Source of the DNA: Saccharomycopsis crataegensis
Taxonomy: Eukaryota; Ascomycota; Saccharomycetes; Ascoideales; Saccharomycopsidaceae
Assembly (NCBI RefSeq): GCF_037102585.1
Contig: NW_027043829.1
Location: forward strand, 2,108,001 to 2,172,000
Length of the DNA: 64,000 nucleotides
Direction of reading: 5' to 3'
Position numbers and translations under genes: made by a program. Positions 41,601-51,339 of the stretch are shown piece after piece (the stretch's first letter is position 1; the number at the start of each line of letters is the position of its first letter). The notes under the pieces are model-generated. The model worked only from the letters and a program-made list of their open reading frames with translations, was not told the DNA's origin and did no database searches.

Positions 41601-42379
41601 ATGAAAATGGTACCAACAAGAGTGTTGCTATCAAGCAAATGAATCTTGAACAGCAACCGAAAAAGGAGTTAATTGTGAATGAAATCTTAGTCATGAAGGG
41701 CTCAAGACATAAGAATATTGTGAATTTCATTGACTCATTCCTCTCAGAAGGTACTCTTTGGGTTATCATGGAATTCATGGAAGGTGGTTCTTTGACGGAA
41801 GTTGTTACTCACAGTGTGATGACTGAAGGCCAAATTGGTGCCGTATGTCGTGAAACCCTTGAAGGGTTACAATTCTTGCACGCCAAGGGAGTTATACATC
41901 GTGATATCAAATCCGATAACATTTTGCTATCGATGAATGGTGATATAAAATTGACCGATTTTGGATTTTGTGCGCAAATCAATGAAACCAATTTGAAACG
42001 TACTACTATGGTGGGTACTCCTTACTGGATGGCTCCGGAAGTTGTTAGCCGCAAAGAATATGGGCCAAAGATTGATATCTGGTCACTTGGTATCATGACT
42101 ATTGAAATGATTGATGGTGAACCGCCATATTTAAATGAAACTCCATTGAGAGCGTTATATTTGATCACGACTTTGGGAACTCCTGAAGTCAAAGAACCGG
42201 AAACATTAAGTCCGGTGTTGAAACATTTCTTGGACTGGTCTTTGGCAGTGACTCCTGATGAGCGTGCCACTGCATTGAATTTATTAGATGATGAATTTAT
42301 TTTGCAAGCCGATGAGTGTAAAACACTTTCACCATTGGTAAAATATGCAAGATCTAAGAAAAATGAAAAGGATTATTAA
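38666..42379 (+). CDS. STE20: PAK-family protein kinase Ste20
   Basis: p21-activated kinase acting between Cdc42 and MAP kinase cascades for mating, filamentous growth and osmotic stress. The 1237-residue protein has a very long serine/threonine/asparagine-rich N-terminal half, a CRIB domain starting near residue 480 ([20 protein letters not shown]), proline-rich segments ([20 protein letters not shown]) likely to bind SH3 proteins, and a kinase domain from about 955. Kinase motifs: [24 protein letters not shown] (about 1078), DFGFCAQ (about 1097) and [10 protein letters not shown]. There is no PH domain, which argues for Ste20 rather than Cla4. The C terminus retains LSPLVKYAR, like the Gbeta-binding end of Ste20, but stops soon after, unlike S. 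cerevisiae's longer tail. CTG codons occur only in the flexible half and at residue 515 beside the CRIB. Confidence 0.95.
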   Translation: MSALNSKISATSLQGGLTSYPTTMDPKAQHKSSAVTLTATTPKLANIKNSNDSNQSLDAPISFKRVSNSSTSEYDSIDSLPNSPKNTPGVLRQNTVKNKSSLHNMTSISDLQEKVDTLLFGKSKIEYGDQNKNKNLGDFPRSEELSFQKLDLGIEDNSELALLISATENSFKNIKNDALSVARVRRSFLEDKPDGFDNDSIDTEHTIGRKQITSTGSHKQDSSKNQFSSRNVKNTTTEQYLEMVEKSRTDNLTSTSSARTSGTDSFINIYNNASSIKLPTPSIDVYQKFDSFDDEDQVPPMLAGISVPASEKRSSSTRVSLSKSISSSSIAKDGHSNSPRNDVRVSTSSSKGLRSRDNSLSSPITGKSGTTFSPQLTNNGFGTPKLMSSRKTSISSSTNGNSSSQNRPSLNKKKSTLTSVFSSFIAIAKTKSGDEFGNVINPSNSGHSYNKSFSSFASHEDEDEDPFSTSGNDSMSNSTMSISTPFNTQHVAHVGYDSKTGQYTGLPEEWQKLLLASGITATEQEQHPQEICDIVEFYQDQFNQDPDDTIFNKFGNSKAKDKNSVTASTDSESLNEISRASSAITNEQVPVNSSEPSEGPANSSSGHDYTGGHEIIHLTQLQAQGDTKQGYDRVATGTQTGSAPSSPVAAKSPINAGTTSSIKISGPTNVVKTSLIPNKGTLQSMGTTNLSSATTPSTQSNNIGEKSGDSKQYIPNRPAPKPPGSHSSGIASTGVNAFSKSKFGSSFAKKSKLSNSLITNKPSSNPPPNATPPPVPSKGPELLKATNKSMQRMAQNASDCSPKVSKQDVQNQHLFYQQQQMQQKMRQHEKKIKSAHLSDAERRLEEAKERLRVLQEREALEREQDERSAQRTKSGTSQHSKGNHANGGVSHDSATSSAGAANTTAAISNPQARIKKTHPTRDPKQAALAAMRKREEKKKRNAIVYAKLIKICSQGDPREFYRNLNKIGQGASGGVYTAYENGTNKSVAIKQMNLEQQPKKELIVNEILVMKGSRHKNIVNFIDSFLSEGTLWVIMEFMEGGSLTEVVTHSVMTEGQIGAVCRETLEGLQFLHAKGVIHRDIKSDNILLSMNGDIKLTDFGFCAQINETNLKRTTMVGTPYWMAPEVVSRKEYGPKIDIWSLGIMTIEMIDGEPPYLNETPLRALYLITTLGTPEVKEPETLSPVLKHFLDWSLAVTPDERATALNLLDDEFILQADECKTLSPLVKYARSKKNEKDY

Positions 42380-43095
42380 ATTCTTTCAACCTATCGAGAA
42401 ATGTATAGAGTTTTAAAATCATGTGCTATAACTTTTAACTATTTTATTTTGTTTTTGCTTTGTTTTTTTTTTCTTTTTTCTTTTTTCTTTTTTTCTTTTT
42501 TTTATCTATGCCATTTTCTCTGCTTATGCTCTATTTTATAAACTTATGTCCCTATGTCCATTCAATGATCCATTTTCTTCGATGATAATACCTACTTGGG
42601 GTTTTTTTTTTTTTTTTTTTTTCAGCTTCTTTTATATTTTTTTTTCTCATTTTTTATTATTTGTTCGTACTGTACGTTTCTGGATTTCTATGCCCTTATC
42701 TTTTCTTATTTTCTATTCATTTTTCATGATGTATATCATATTATGGCTCTATTTATAGTTCTATTGGTTTATTATCTCTTACTTTATTTGGATGTTCAAA
42801 TTAAATTCAAATACCAATTGTATGTAGTCAAATCCGTTTGTGCTACATGATTGAATATCTTGGTAATATACATTTCAGATCAAGGTTGGGGACAGAGAGA
42901 TAAAAACGATAATAATAATAATAATTAATAATAATAATATAACAACACATCAGGGGAAAAGAACACAAAAATGAGAAAAATAGGAAAAGTGAAAATTAAA
43001 TAATTTAAAAGTCAAAACATAACCGCAATTGATGAGTGAGAAAAAAATGAGAAAAACAAAAAATTGGGAAAGCACTTCTTGATAAATACTTTCAT
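42380..43095. other. Spacer between convergent STE20 and MIF2
   Basis: 716 bases. The first part has many T-runs (for example 42600-42622), the second has ATA repeats (42909-42939). No gene seen. Confidence 0.5.
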
Positions 43096-44026
43096 TTATT
43101 CCTCCTCGTCTTGAAGAACAACACACTTAGTTTGGACAAAGAATAACTTTGCTGCAGTATCCCCTACGTTCTTAAACTCGTAATAGTTACCCATAGGAAT
43201 TTCAAAAGAGCATCCTGTGGTCGCTGTGAATTCTGTGCCAGAGATTTTAACTTTCAAAACCCCAGAAATAACATAGAATATAAAATATGTATCATCGGTA
43301 TTCTTACTATCCTTCGACCCTCCAACTGGAAACTGTAACATCCCTGAGGCAGCGAATTCTTGCTCTTCACTGAACAAGATTGCAAGTTTGAAATTATCCT
43401 TCTTAGACTTGATTTCTTGACTGTATTCTTCTTTGTCAGTTCCCCAAGCAACAGTACGAGGCACCTTGGCCTTAGAGCCTGGAGTATCAAACACATCAAT
43501 AGTATTGGAGCCCTTTTTGATCCACTTAGCATCCGGATATTTCTTGAAATCAAGCTCTTTTGGCGCTGCCGGTTGACTACTAGAAATACTGACAGGCTTA
43601 GTGGTTTTACGTGAGCGATAGGTCGGGCGCTTCTTAGGTGGTTCTTCTGGAGTGTCAACTGTTACCACATCTTTAATGGTAGGAACATGAGAGTCATGAT
43701 TGTATTCATAAACAATCTTTTCGTTCTTCCAAAATGCCACCGGTGGCACTCTAATTCTTGAAGACTTTCTAACATCTGATTCCGATGCGCTGATCTTGGC
43801 TTTAGATGATGGTGCTGCTGCAGATTTTTTGTTCTTGTTCAAAGCGATGTTCTTAGTGGCCTTAGCAGACTTATTGGATTTGGGAGCGGTAGCTGGTTTG
43901 GTAACCTTACTAACAGTTTTCTTTGGTGCAGCTTTTGTCTTCTTAGACTGTGATGATGTTACTGGTTTGGTTTTAGCGGCTCCATTTTTTCTCGATTTTG
44001 TTTGGGACATACGGACAAAAGGTACT

Positions 44027-44057
<31 letters not shown>

Positions 44058-44059
44058 TT

Positions 44060-44091
<32 letters not shown>

Positions 44092-44589
44092 TTCTTCTTC
44101 TTCTTCTTCCTCAACTGGTTTGCCATTTACATATTCGTCCTCATCTTCGTCTTCCCCTTCATCGTCTGCTTCTCCTTCTATTGTTGCTGTTTCTTCGAGA
44201 GTCTCCAAATCTTGTTCATGTCCATCATCATCATCATCTTGGCTAAGTTCAACATCGTGGTTGGACGAGACGCTGCCTCTTCTGCTTGCAGGCTTACGTA
44301 GCTTTGAAATACCATGTAATGCTTTTTTGGGTCTTGATGGATTAGAAACAAGAAGGGGCTTCTTTTTACCAGCACGTTTAGTGACGCCAGATCTTTGCAG
44401 AAAAGAGGCTTTAACGGATGATTTTTTGTTTTGAGTCGGTGATTCCACCTCATTTTCAATATCTTCAGACCCGTTTTTACTAAAGAAGTCGTCAAGATCT
44501 TCAAGGTTGTTCGCGTCTCTTTTAGTTCCAGTTCTTGCAAAGACGCCGGTTTTCCTGCCCTGCTGGCCCACTTTGTTAAGGTGACTCAT
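43096..44589 (-). CDS. MIF2: Centromere protein Mif2 (CENP-C)
   Basis: Inner-kinetochore protein that binds centromeric Cse4 nucleosomes and links to the Mtw1 complex. 497 residues from the ATG at 44589 (a TTG three codons upstream is not the start). The N terminus contains GRKTGVFARTGT...LEDLDDFF, like the Mif2 Mtw1-binding end. The CENP-C motif is VRKSSRIRVPPVAFWKNEKI at about 275-295. The C-terminal cupin dimerisation domain occupies about 390-490 (FAASGMLQFPVGGSK, SGVLKVKISGTEF, SFEIPMGNYYEFKNVGDTAA). A glutamate run of about 28 residues (about 159-186), encoded by a TTC-type microsatellite, separates the N-terminal part from a lysine/alanine-rich segment. A CACGTG lies about 135 bases upstream. 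Confidence 0.94.
44030..44112. repeat. TTC/GAA microsatellite inside MIF2
   Basis: Uninterrupted to slightly interrupted CTT/TTC repeat of about 80 bases, translated on the minus strand as a glutamate run with one lysine. Trinucleotide repeats expand in frame. Confidence 0.85.
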
Positions 44590-44969
44590 TTTAGTCAATT
44601 AAATCCTCAATTGGTTTGATGTTCGAAAACAGTTTTTAAATAAGGAAGGAGCTTTTTCGCGTGTTTCATTTTTTTTTTAAAAAACAAAAAATAAACAAAA
44701 TTAAAATCCTACTCAAAAAGTGTCACGTGCCCAGAGGCAAAAATGAAGTTTCCAATAATTGGGATTGGGGCTTGAAATACCGACAACAATAATAATGAGA
44801 GTATGATAATGATAATAATAATAATAATAATAATAAAATGAGTTTAATCCTATTAAGTACAACAACAGCTAAAAAAAAAAAAAGAAAGAGAAAAGAAAAA
44901 TAAAAAAAGGTAAATAAATAGATCAATTTAATGCTACTTTGGTTTAGCCGCTGACTAGTTCTCGTTTTC
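44590..44969. other. Promoter of MIF2 and 3' flank of WBP1
   Basis: 380 bases. It contains CACGTG at 44724-44729 (in TCACGTGCC) and an ATA repeat at about 44810-44836, plus A-runs at 44873-44883. No gene seen. Confidence 0.5.
44724..44729. promoter_or_regulatory. CACGTG site upstream of MIF2
   Basis: Full GTCACGTG context, the preferred Cbf1-type core, 135 bases upstream of the MIF2 start. Inferred from sequence only. Confidence 0.45.
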
Positions 44970-46442
44970 TCAATTATTCTTCTTGGTAATGGTAGTCTTT
45001 TTTGATTCACTACTGAACAAGAATAAAACTAAAAACACGAGCCAACCACCAATCATTGTCACAATGGCACTCAAGTACACCCAAGAATTAACAATTTGAG
45101 AGGACTTGATGTATTCATCGAATGCCAAATTACGCAAGGTGATGATGTTCTCACTAAACAAGAAACTGTATCCAGACTTCTTGTAGTCAACAAGGTATTT
45201 GAACATACCGTGCTGATCTGGTAATACGAACTTCGCAGAGTAAAATTTGCTTGATGAAACGTCATCCAGGAACTTTTTAGAAAAGAAAGTAGTGTTTGGT
45301 TCAGCAGTACTAAGTTCTGGAGAGTTGAACGATAATACAGGTGAATCATCAGAAACAGGAACCAAGTTCAATCTGTAGTATGGGTCCAACATAGTGAACT
45401 CTAATTGAATGTCATCAGCTTGGTATGGAACCCATTCCCCGCCACGATATTCAGAAACACCAAGGTTATAAATAACCTCGTCCTTGACTTTGAAAGTGTC
45501 CTTAAGTAATTTTGGATTGAAAGTGTTTTCAGGGGTCTTAAAGAATTCAACGTAATCAATCCTCAACACATTCTTTTCACCGAAAGTCCATTTGAGTAAA
45601 TCATTGAAGATTTTTTCATTCTTGTAATTTGATTGCTTGTAGGATGCGTCACTCAAGAAATCACTACTGCCAACCCATGAAACTCTTGAGTTGACCAAGT
45701 TTTGGAAAGCAACAATAAGATAGTTTTGGTTACCCAAAGCCCAGTAGTTGACATCATTGAGGTACTTTGCATCATCTTCAGTAGATTTCTTATCCAATTT
45801 CTTTGGGTTATAGTTGAAAGAAGTCTTTGGGGCAGAGAGGATTGGGATCAACAAGTTATTGTTCGACAATAATGCTGAAGAACCGCTGTACAAAATATCA
45901 TCGGTTTTCAAAGTTTCACCAATAATAACGTTAGATTCGTCCAACAAATTGCCTTCAATTGGAATCGACAAAACATCGTGGGCTTCATTGCCTTCGACAA
46001 AATTAAAATGATCGTGCAATTTGTATTGCTTAGGTGATGGATAAATACCCAATTGGTTCAAGAACACTCTCACTTCATCACTGGCACTCTTGTCACCATC
46101 AATGACCATAATATTACCATTGGCATTATTACTGAATTTCAAGAGATCGGCTGAAGTCAATTTTTTGCCTAATCCACGTCCGGTAATAGGGAAGATAATG
46201 ATATTCTTGTACAAGTTTTCTTCAGAATTGACGTCACTAACGATCTTCAAACTCTTCTCATCCTTAACATTCTTGTAAACTAATGTGGATTTGAAGTATT
46301 TCGAATAGTCTTGAAGGAAAAGTGTGTAATCATTCTCAATGTTAATGGATCCGTCGTGCAATACTAAAGTCTCATCAATTGATGACGCCAATACATATAC
46401 CACCTGGATAAAGACAAGAAGAAAGCAACGGAGTAACTTCAT
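44970..46442 (-). CDS. WBP1: Oligosaccharyltransferase subunit Wbp1 (OST48)
   Basis: Essential subunit of the ER oligosaccharyltransferase that transfers the core glycan to nascent proteins. The 490-residue protein starts with a cleavable signal peptide (MKLLRCFLLVFIQVVYVLASS), then the luminal OST48-type domain. Recognisable segments include FSNNANGNIMVI (near 105), VEGNEAHDVL, VGSSDFLSDASY and GEWVPYQADDIQLEFTMLDPYYR. One membrane helix lies near the end (SWVYLSAIVTMIGGWLVFLVLFLF). The cytosolic tail ends KKTTITKKNN, so the final four residues KKNN form a KKxx ER-retrieval signal, as in S. cerevisiae Wbp1. The gene is complete. A CACGTG lies 160 bases upstream. Confidence 0.95.
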   Translation of the reverse strand: MKLLRCFLLVFIQVVYVLASSIDETLVLHDGSINIENDYTLFLQDYSKYFKSTLVYKNVKDEKSLKIVSDVNSEENLYKNIIIFPITGRGLGKKLTSADLLKFSNNANGNIMVIDGDKSASDEVRVFLNQLGIYPSPKQYKLHDHFNFVEGNEAHDVLSIPIEGNLLDESNVIIGETLKTDDILYSGSSALLSNNNLLIPILSAPKTSFNYNPKKLDKKSTEDDAKYLNDVNYWALGNQNYLIVAFQNLVNSRVSWVGSSDFLSDASYKQSNYKNEKIFNDLLKWTFGEKNVLRIDYVEFFKTPENTFNPKLLKDTFKVKDEVIYNLGVSEYRGGEWVPYQADDIQLEFTMLDPYYRLNLVPVSDDSPVLSFNSPELSTAEPNTTFFSKKFLDDVSSSKFYSAKFVLPDQHGMFKYLVDYKKSGYSFLFSENIITLRNLAFDEYIKSSQIVNSWVYLSAIVTMIGGWLVFLVLFLFSSESKKTTITKKNN

Positions 46443-47171
46443 TTTTATCGTTTCTGCTGGGTTTTGTAAGGTTGTAGATTCGAATGAAGGTCACAATTGT
46501 GTATGTGGCTTTTTCTTTCCTCACGGTTCATATCAGTTCTTTCAGCAGGTTTAAAACACGTAAATCTCAAATTTTTCAAGTTCTTCAAAAAAGGCTGTTC
46601 GCACGTGCCTCGAAACATTTGATTGCGTTACAGTAGGGGGTTACGCATAGCAATTAGAGAAAATGCTAAAGACATTTCTATGGGAAGTTGTGTACTGTCA
46701 GGTATATCATATGCTGAGTCCTGCCACAAAATAAACAAAGCGCATATAGCCTTGTTTTATATATATAAATTGTTAACAAATACAACGTAGACAACCATAA
46801 ATTAATTTCTTTCCCAGTTCATTGAAATATATAACAGCCAAAAAGATACAAGAAAAAAAAAAGGAATTGAACTCTAAGACAAGATTTTCATCGCAAAAAA
46901 TATTGAGGATGTCATTAGCAAAACAACATGGTGAACCCAAAGCAAAGTAAGAAAATATTTAAAACATTATAGAACAGAGAAAAAAATTTTCTCCCTTCTT
47001 GAAAAAATAAAGTTCCAGGAATAAATAGGAGATGAAATGAAAATTAGACAAGAGAAAATTGGACAAAGTCTGCTAACTTCAACAAAATAACTAACAATAA
47101 CATAGAAAAAGATAAAGCAACAACAACAACCGAGTAATAAAAAAAATCATTAATATCAAATCCTATGCCAG
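46443..47171. other. Spacer between WBP1 promoter and URE2 3' end
   Basis: 729 bases. It holds CACGTG at 46602-46607, TATATATAA at about 46757-46767 and an A-rich leader-like stretch before an ATG at 46909 with 13 codons (see rejected). No intact gene seen. Confidence 0.5.
46602..46607. promoter_or_regulatory. CACGTG site upstream of WBP1
   Basis: CACGTG in GCACGTGCC context, 160 bases upstream of the WBP1 start. Confidence 0.4.
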
Positions 47172-48239
47172 TCATTCTCCGCGCAAAGCCCTAATAACGC
47201 TTGGTCTTCTCATCATGTGTTTAGTCCATTTGTAAACTTCGGGGAATTCTTCTTTAATGTTAATACCGATTCTATCAACGACATTATTCCAGGGTACGAA
47301 GGACAAATCAGCAACGGTAACATGATCTCCAACAAGCCATACTGGATAGTCAAAAAATTTCGATTGAGACAAAGGAGTCACACCCGAGGAATAGGCAGCG
47401 GCATTGTCTGAATCCAATTCCATAATCAAAGATTCTCTTCTTTCGGCCAAAGCCATTTCTATAACTCCGTAAACTCTTCTAACTTCGTCGGTATATCTCT
47501 CAACCGCACTAGGAACAAACTGAGAGTGGAAATATCTAAAATGTAAGGCTTGACCGATCATCGGAGCATGACCGGAAGTTTGGAAAAATAACCATGATAA
47601 TATTTGTGATTTTTCGCCCAAGTTGGGAGAGTATAAAGTGCAAGTATTTCTTCCATTGTAGTTTGTGTCAATGTATTTCTCAACAAGATATAAGATAATC
47701 GCACCTGATTCCCAGATCGCTAAGTCATTATTATCATGATCAATAATCGCTGGAACTCTTGCATTAGGATTAATGGAGACAAATTCTGGAGCTCTTTGCT
47801 CACCACTATTGAAATCAAGGAAAATAGTTTGATATTTGAAGTTCAATTCAGATAGTATGATGGCAACTTTGAATCCATTTGGGGCGGACCTATGGGAAAA
47901 TAAAGTGATGCCTGAGCTTGGTTGGTTTTGGAAAAAGTTTGATATACGCGAGCTATTTCCAGCCTCTGCCATAATCCGATTCTGAAATTCAAGGTCAACC
48001 ATTCCATTATTGTTATTACTATTATTATTATTTAGATTATTATTGTTGATATTATTATTGTTGTTGCCAGTGATATTGGGATTATTGTTACCCATGCTAT
48101 TTACTCCAGCTATGGGGATAGCTCTACTAGAGTTATTGCTGTTACTTGAAACCTGTGATGAGTTATTGCTGCCATTTCTAGAGATGTGAACGCTTTTCAA
48201 GGCATACGATAAGTTGGATATTGGTGGCCGTTCATCCAT
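47172..48239 (-). CDS. URE2: Nitrogen catabolite repression regulator Ure2
   Basis: Glutathione-S-transferase-like protein that holds GATA activator Gln3 in the cytosol when good nitrogen sources are present. The 355-residue product ends with a GST-like fold almost identical to S. cerevisiae Ure2: ITLFSHRSAPNGFKVAIILS, VSINPNARVPAIIDH, WLFFQTSGHAPMIGQALHFR, SAVERYTDEVRRVYGVIEMA and the final VYKWTKHMMRRPSVIRALRG. The N terminus keeps the short conserved segment ISNLSYALKSVHI (Ure2 of S. cerevisiae has SNLSNALRQVNI) followed by an asparagine- and serine-rich stretch (residues 23-78) corresponding to the prion domain. The gene is complete. It lies on the same strand as WBP1. Confidence 0.97.
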   Translation of the reverse strand: MDERPPISNLSYALKSVHISRNGSNNSSQVSSNSNNSSRAIPIAGVNSMGNNNPNITGNNNNNINNNNLNNNNSNNNNGMVDLEFQNRIMAEAGNSSRISNFFQNQPSSGITLFSHRSAPNGFKVAIILSELNFKYQTIFLDFNSGEQRAPEFVSINPNARVPAIIDHDNNDLAIWESGAIILYLVEKYIDTNYNGRNTCTLYSPNLGEKSQILSWLFFQTSGHAPMIGQALHFRYFHSQFVPSAVERYTDEVRRVYGVIEMALAERRESLIMELDSDNAAAYSSGVTPLSQSKFFDYPVWLVGDHVTVADLSFVPWNNVVDRIGINIKEEFPEVYKWTKHMMRRPSVIRALRGE

Positions 48240-48963
48240 GATGACTGTTTTATTAATACAAATTTAAATGATTGAATCCCTCGCAAAACTCTAAAAATTA
48301 CTCTGGTGTAGCTGGTGGAGAATGTATCCCGCTTGTCTTTTGCCGTGGCTTTGCCTTTGCTTGTCTGTTAATCTTCGTGGTGGAGTTTCGGTTGCTTTGT
48401 TGGGCATGGATGGCTCGTGTCTTCAAAACACTTTAAAAAGAAAAAAGACTGACCCAAAATTTCCCGTGGAAAATTTTATAGTGCTCGCACGTGCCCAACC
48501 CACCAGTGGACAAATAAAAGGAAAAAAATTTTCGTCCTTGTCGGTTTCTTTCTTCTTCTTCTTCTTCTTTCTTTCCTTCTCATGAATATTGTTGAGTTGT
48601 GAATAATCATCACATTGTGATTATTGAAGAGTATGTCTGGACTTTGAAAAATTCAATCTGTTTTGTACAATTCTCGCAGCTTATAATGATGACCATATAG
48701 CATTAAACCCAGCTCGTTTGAAATTTTTGTATATGATAAGATACCATATCAAATGTACTGATATTGACTGTTGAAGAATTGTGATTTTAGATTGGTGATT
48801 TCCCTCTGTTATTCGTGTTGAAGTTACTTACTAACGCAGCTTTAGACTTTGTATACGACTTATAAATATTTTGTAACTTCTCTACAAAGACTTTTTCAGT
48901 AAACAATGTGAATTTGAATATTTACAAACATTTTTTCACTCTAATCTTGTAGCCTTATATTAT
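48240..48963. other. Promoter of URE2 and 3' flank of YLF2
   Basis: 724 bases. CACGTG at 48488-48493, a TTC repeat at about 48547-48580 and A/T-rich DNA beyond. No gene seen. Confidence 0.5.
48488..48493. promoter_or_regulatory. CACGTG site upstream of URE2
   Basis: CACGTG in the same GCACGTGCC context as at 46602, about 250 bases upstream of the URE2 start. Confidence 0.4.
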
Positions 48964-50327
48964 TTATCTAGCTTTACCAGCACCAGCTTTAACTAACATA
49001 ACATCACCATCTTCGATAACATACAGTTTACCTTCCTTTCTTATTTTACCGCCAGACTTCAATTTGGCCAATGAGAAAGTGTCTGGGGTCTGTTGATCCA
49101 AATCGCTGTAGGATATCACATCAGCTGAAATGAATGTACTTTGCAAATCAGTGTGGATAATCCCTGCGGCTTGTGGCGCCATACTATTCTTTCTCACTGG
49201 CCATTCTCTGACTTCAAGAGGTCCGCAAGTGAAGAAACTGATTAGATTCAAATTATTTTTCATTTCTTGCAAGATTTGAGGAATTGCTGATTGTAGAGTA
49301 TCTTCGCCGTTCTTGATCTTGGTCTCCACTGCCGCTGAGAAAATCAAAAGATTATCATCTGGAGAGTTCTCGTCGATCCAATTTTTCACGGGTTGCAAAA
49401 ATTCATTCTGTTGATTTAGATAATCCTCTTCATTGACATTTAGAAGATACGTGGTTGGTTTGGCAGTCAATAAATTATGTCTGTTTAACCCATCGATATC
49501 ATCATTAGTCCAAGTCTTCACGCTTGAAATCTTTTTACCTTCAAGAAGAATATCCTCTGCTTTCTTGAGAGCATCCAATTCACTTTTCATTACCCTCAAT
49601 TCCATTGGGTTCTTATTATACTTGATTTTTTTCTCCAACAGCTCAATTGCAACCCCGACAAAATCAAGATCTTTAAATACTAACTCCTCGCTAACAATTT
49701 CCAAATCTCTAACAGGATCAACACTTTCTTCAATATGGGTGATTTCATCGTCTCTGAAACCTCTGACCACTTGGAAAATCCCATCAACTTGTCTGATATC
49801 ATTTAAAAACTGATTTCCAAGACCCACACCTTTTGAAGCATTCTTTGTAAGCCCCGCTATATCGCAAATTGAAAGTGTTCCCTTTATTTGTTTCTTCGAT
49901 TGGTAGAGCGATTGTAAGAAATCTAATCTACAGGATGGAATATTAATCAAAAGTTCTTGTGGTTCAATGGTTGCAAATGGATAATTGGCAGCAATTCCTG
50001 CTTCTGATTTGGTGACTGCTTGAAAGAACGTTGATTTTCCCACATTGGCAAGTCCCACAATACCTGCCTGTTCAGAGAAAAAACTTGTTAGTCGGTGTAC
50101 GAAAATCTCATTTAATATGCTCGCCTCACCAAATAAAGACAAAATAGAAAAATACTAACTGATAAATGACTACTAGGTCTACCAAAATACTTTTGAATGA
50201 TAACCTCCTCTTTTCCTCTCTTCAGGCCCGATTTCTTCTTGGCCTGGAGGTACCTTGTCAGTCCCAATGATCTTTTGAAGATCAACACTGATCTCATAGT
50301 GAAAAATGTATTGGTTGGCACCATCAT
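48964..50327 (-). CDS. YLF2: Mitochondrial OLA1/YchF-type GTPase (spliced), Ylf2-like
   Basis: Obg-like P-loop NTPase of the YchF family. Exon 1 (50327-50160) encodes 56 residues with a basic N terminus (RSVLIFKRSLGLTRYLQAKK), consistent with a mitochondrial presequence. The intron (50068-50159, 92 bases) has a GTTAGT donor, a GACTAAC branch site and a CAG acceptor. Exon 2 (50067-48964) resumes AGIVGLANVGKSTFFQAVTK, the G1 loop. The joined FGRPSSHLSAGIVGLANVGK agrees with Ylf2 (LGRPGNNLTSGIVGLANVGK, recalled). Other motifs are NYPFATIEP, CDIAGLTKNASKGVGLGNQF and a C-terminal TGS-like domain. There are 423 residues. The usual YchF NKxD-like motif is replaced in the family by NVNE, present here as YLLNVNEED. 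It acts in mitochondria if the presequence is right. Confidence 0.88.
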
Positions 50328-51339
50328 CCTTCAATATTTTATTTTTTTCTTTCCGCCAGGCTCTCTTGATGGTTCGATCACTCCAAAACGATAATTATTT
50401 TTTTTTTTTCTTCACCTTTTTTCTTCAACTTTGAATTTTCACCATGCATGATTTCTGGATGTTATCAAAAGTTACTTCTTGTTGCTTTTGGTGAATATAG
50501 TCTCTTAACAGAAAAAATATTCAATTTTCATTAGATGCTAATATATAATATGCACAGGTCGTTGAGCTTTCGTCCATACTAACCATTGGAAAATCGCAAA
50601 CTAATGTGAAAAACTCTTAAATTCTAGTTTCAATGAATTGATTTATCTGTTGTTTATTTATTTATCGTTTTATTAATTTTGGTCGTGTGACGATTATTCA
50701 CTTTGAGTTTTATACAGCACTCCCATTTTTTTCTCGTCCTCTGATATAATTGTTAGTAGGATAAATTATCTCTTAAAGCATTCTTATTGTCTTTGCTCGT
50801 TCTTTCAGTTTAATGGCTACTCATTTCCAAACTCTATAATCCTTTCACTTAACGTCATTTTCTCTTTTGTTGCGTAACTATTTGTCGTCTCCAAATAGTT
50901 CTGGAAACTCACTCCGCTCTGCTTCTTGAACAAAAAAAAGGTGGTCTTTTGGGGTTACGAGGATCCGAAAAGTGCAGTTGATTTATGTTGCACACGGTAT
51001 TACAATATGACCGTCGTTTTATGTTGAATTTTTTATGCGATAAATATTGCTATTGAAAAAAAAAAAAAAAAAAACATTAAAATGACTGAGAATAGAAGAT
51101 TAAAAAAAAAAAAATTCTTGAGAAAAAGAGTAGAAACTGGAACTAAAAAGCAAATAACCAAAAGAAAACAAAATCATTATTATCTAGTGAAGGGGTGTTG
51201 GGAAAAAAATTTAGAGGAAGATCCCATAAGCACTATAAAAACTATAAAAAGAGAGAATTGGTAGAGTAGCAGAGAAAATAAAAATGAGAAAACAAAAAAG
51301 AAAATACCAAAACTTTCACATTAGTTAAACTTTAGAAGC
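50328..51339. other. Spacer between YLF2 and the ESL-type gene
   Basis: About 1 kb holding the YLF2 promoter and the 3' flank of the ESL-type gene. A-runs at about 51057-51074. A K-rich frame near 51082-51264 looks fortuitous. No gene seen. Confidence 0.5.

Noticed and set aside
43796-44434. Long serine-rich frame opposite MIF2
   Set aside because: Antisense of the GAA/TTC microsatellite that encodes the MIF2 glutamate run.
46909-46950. ATG with 13 codons and a GTAAG donor, MSLAKQHGEPKAK, downstream of a TATATATAA
   Set aside because: No second exon gives more than about 15 further residues; possible short spliced transcript, but not supportable.
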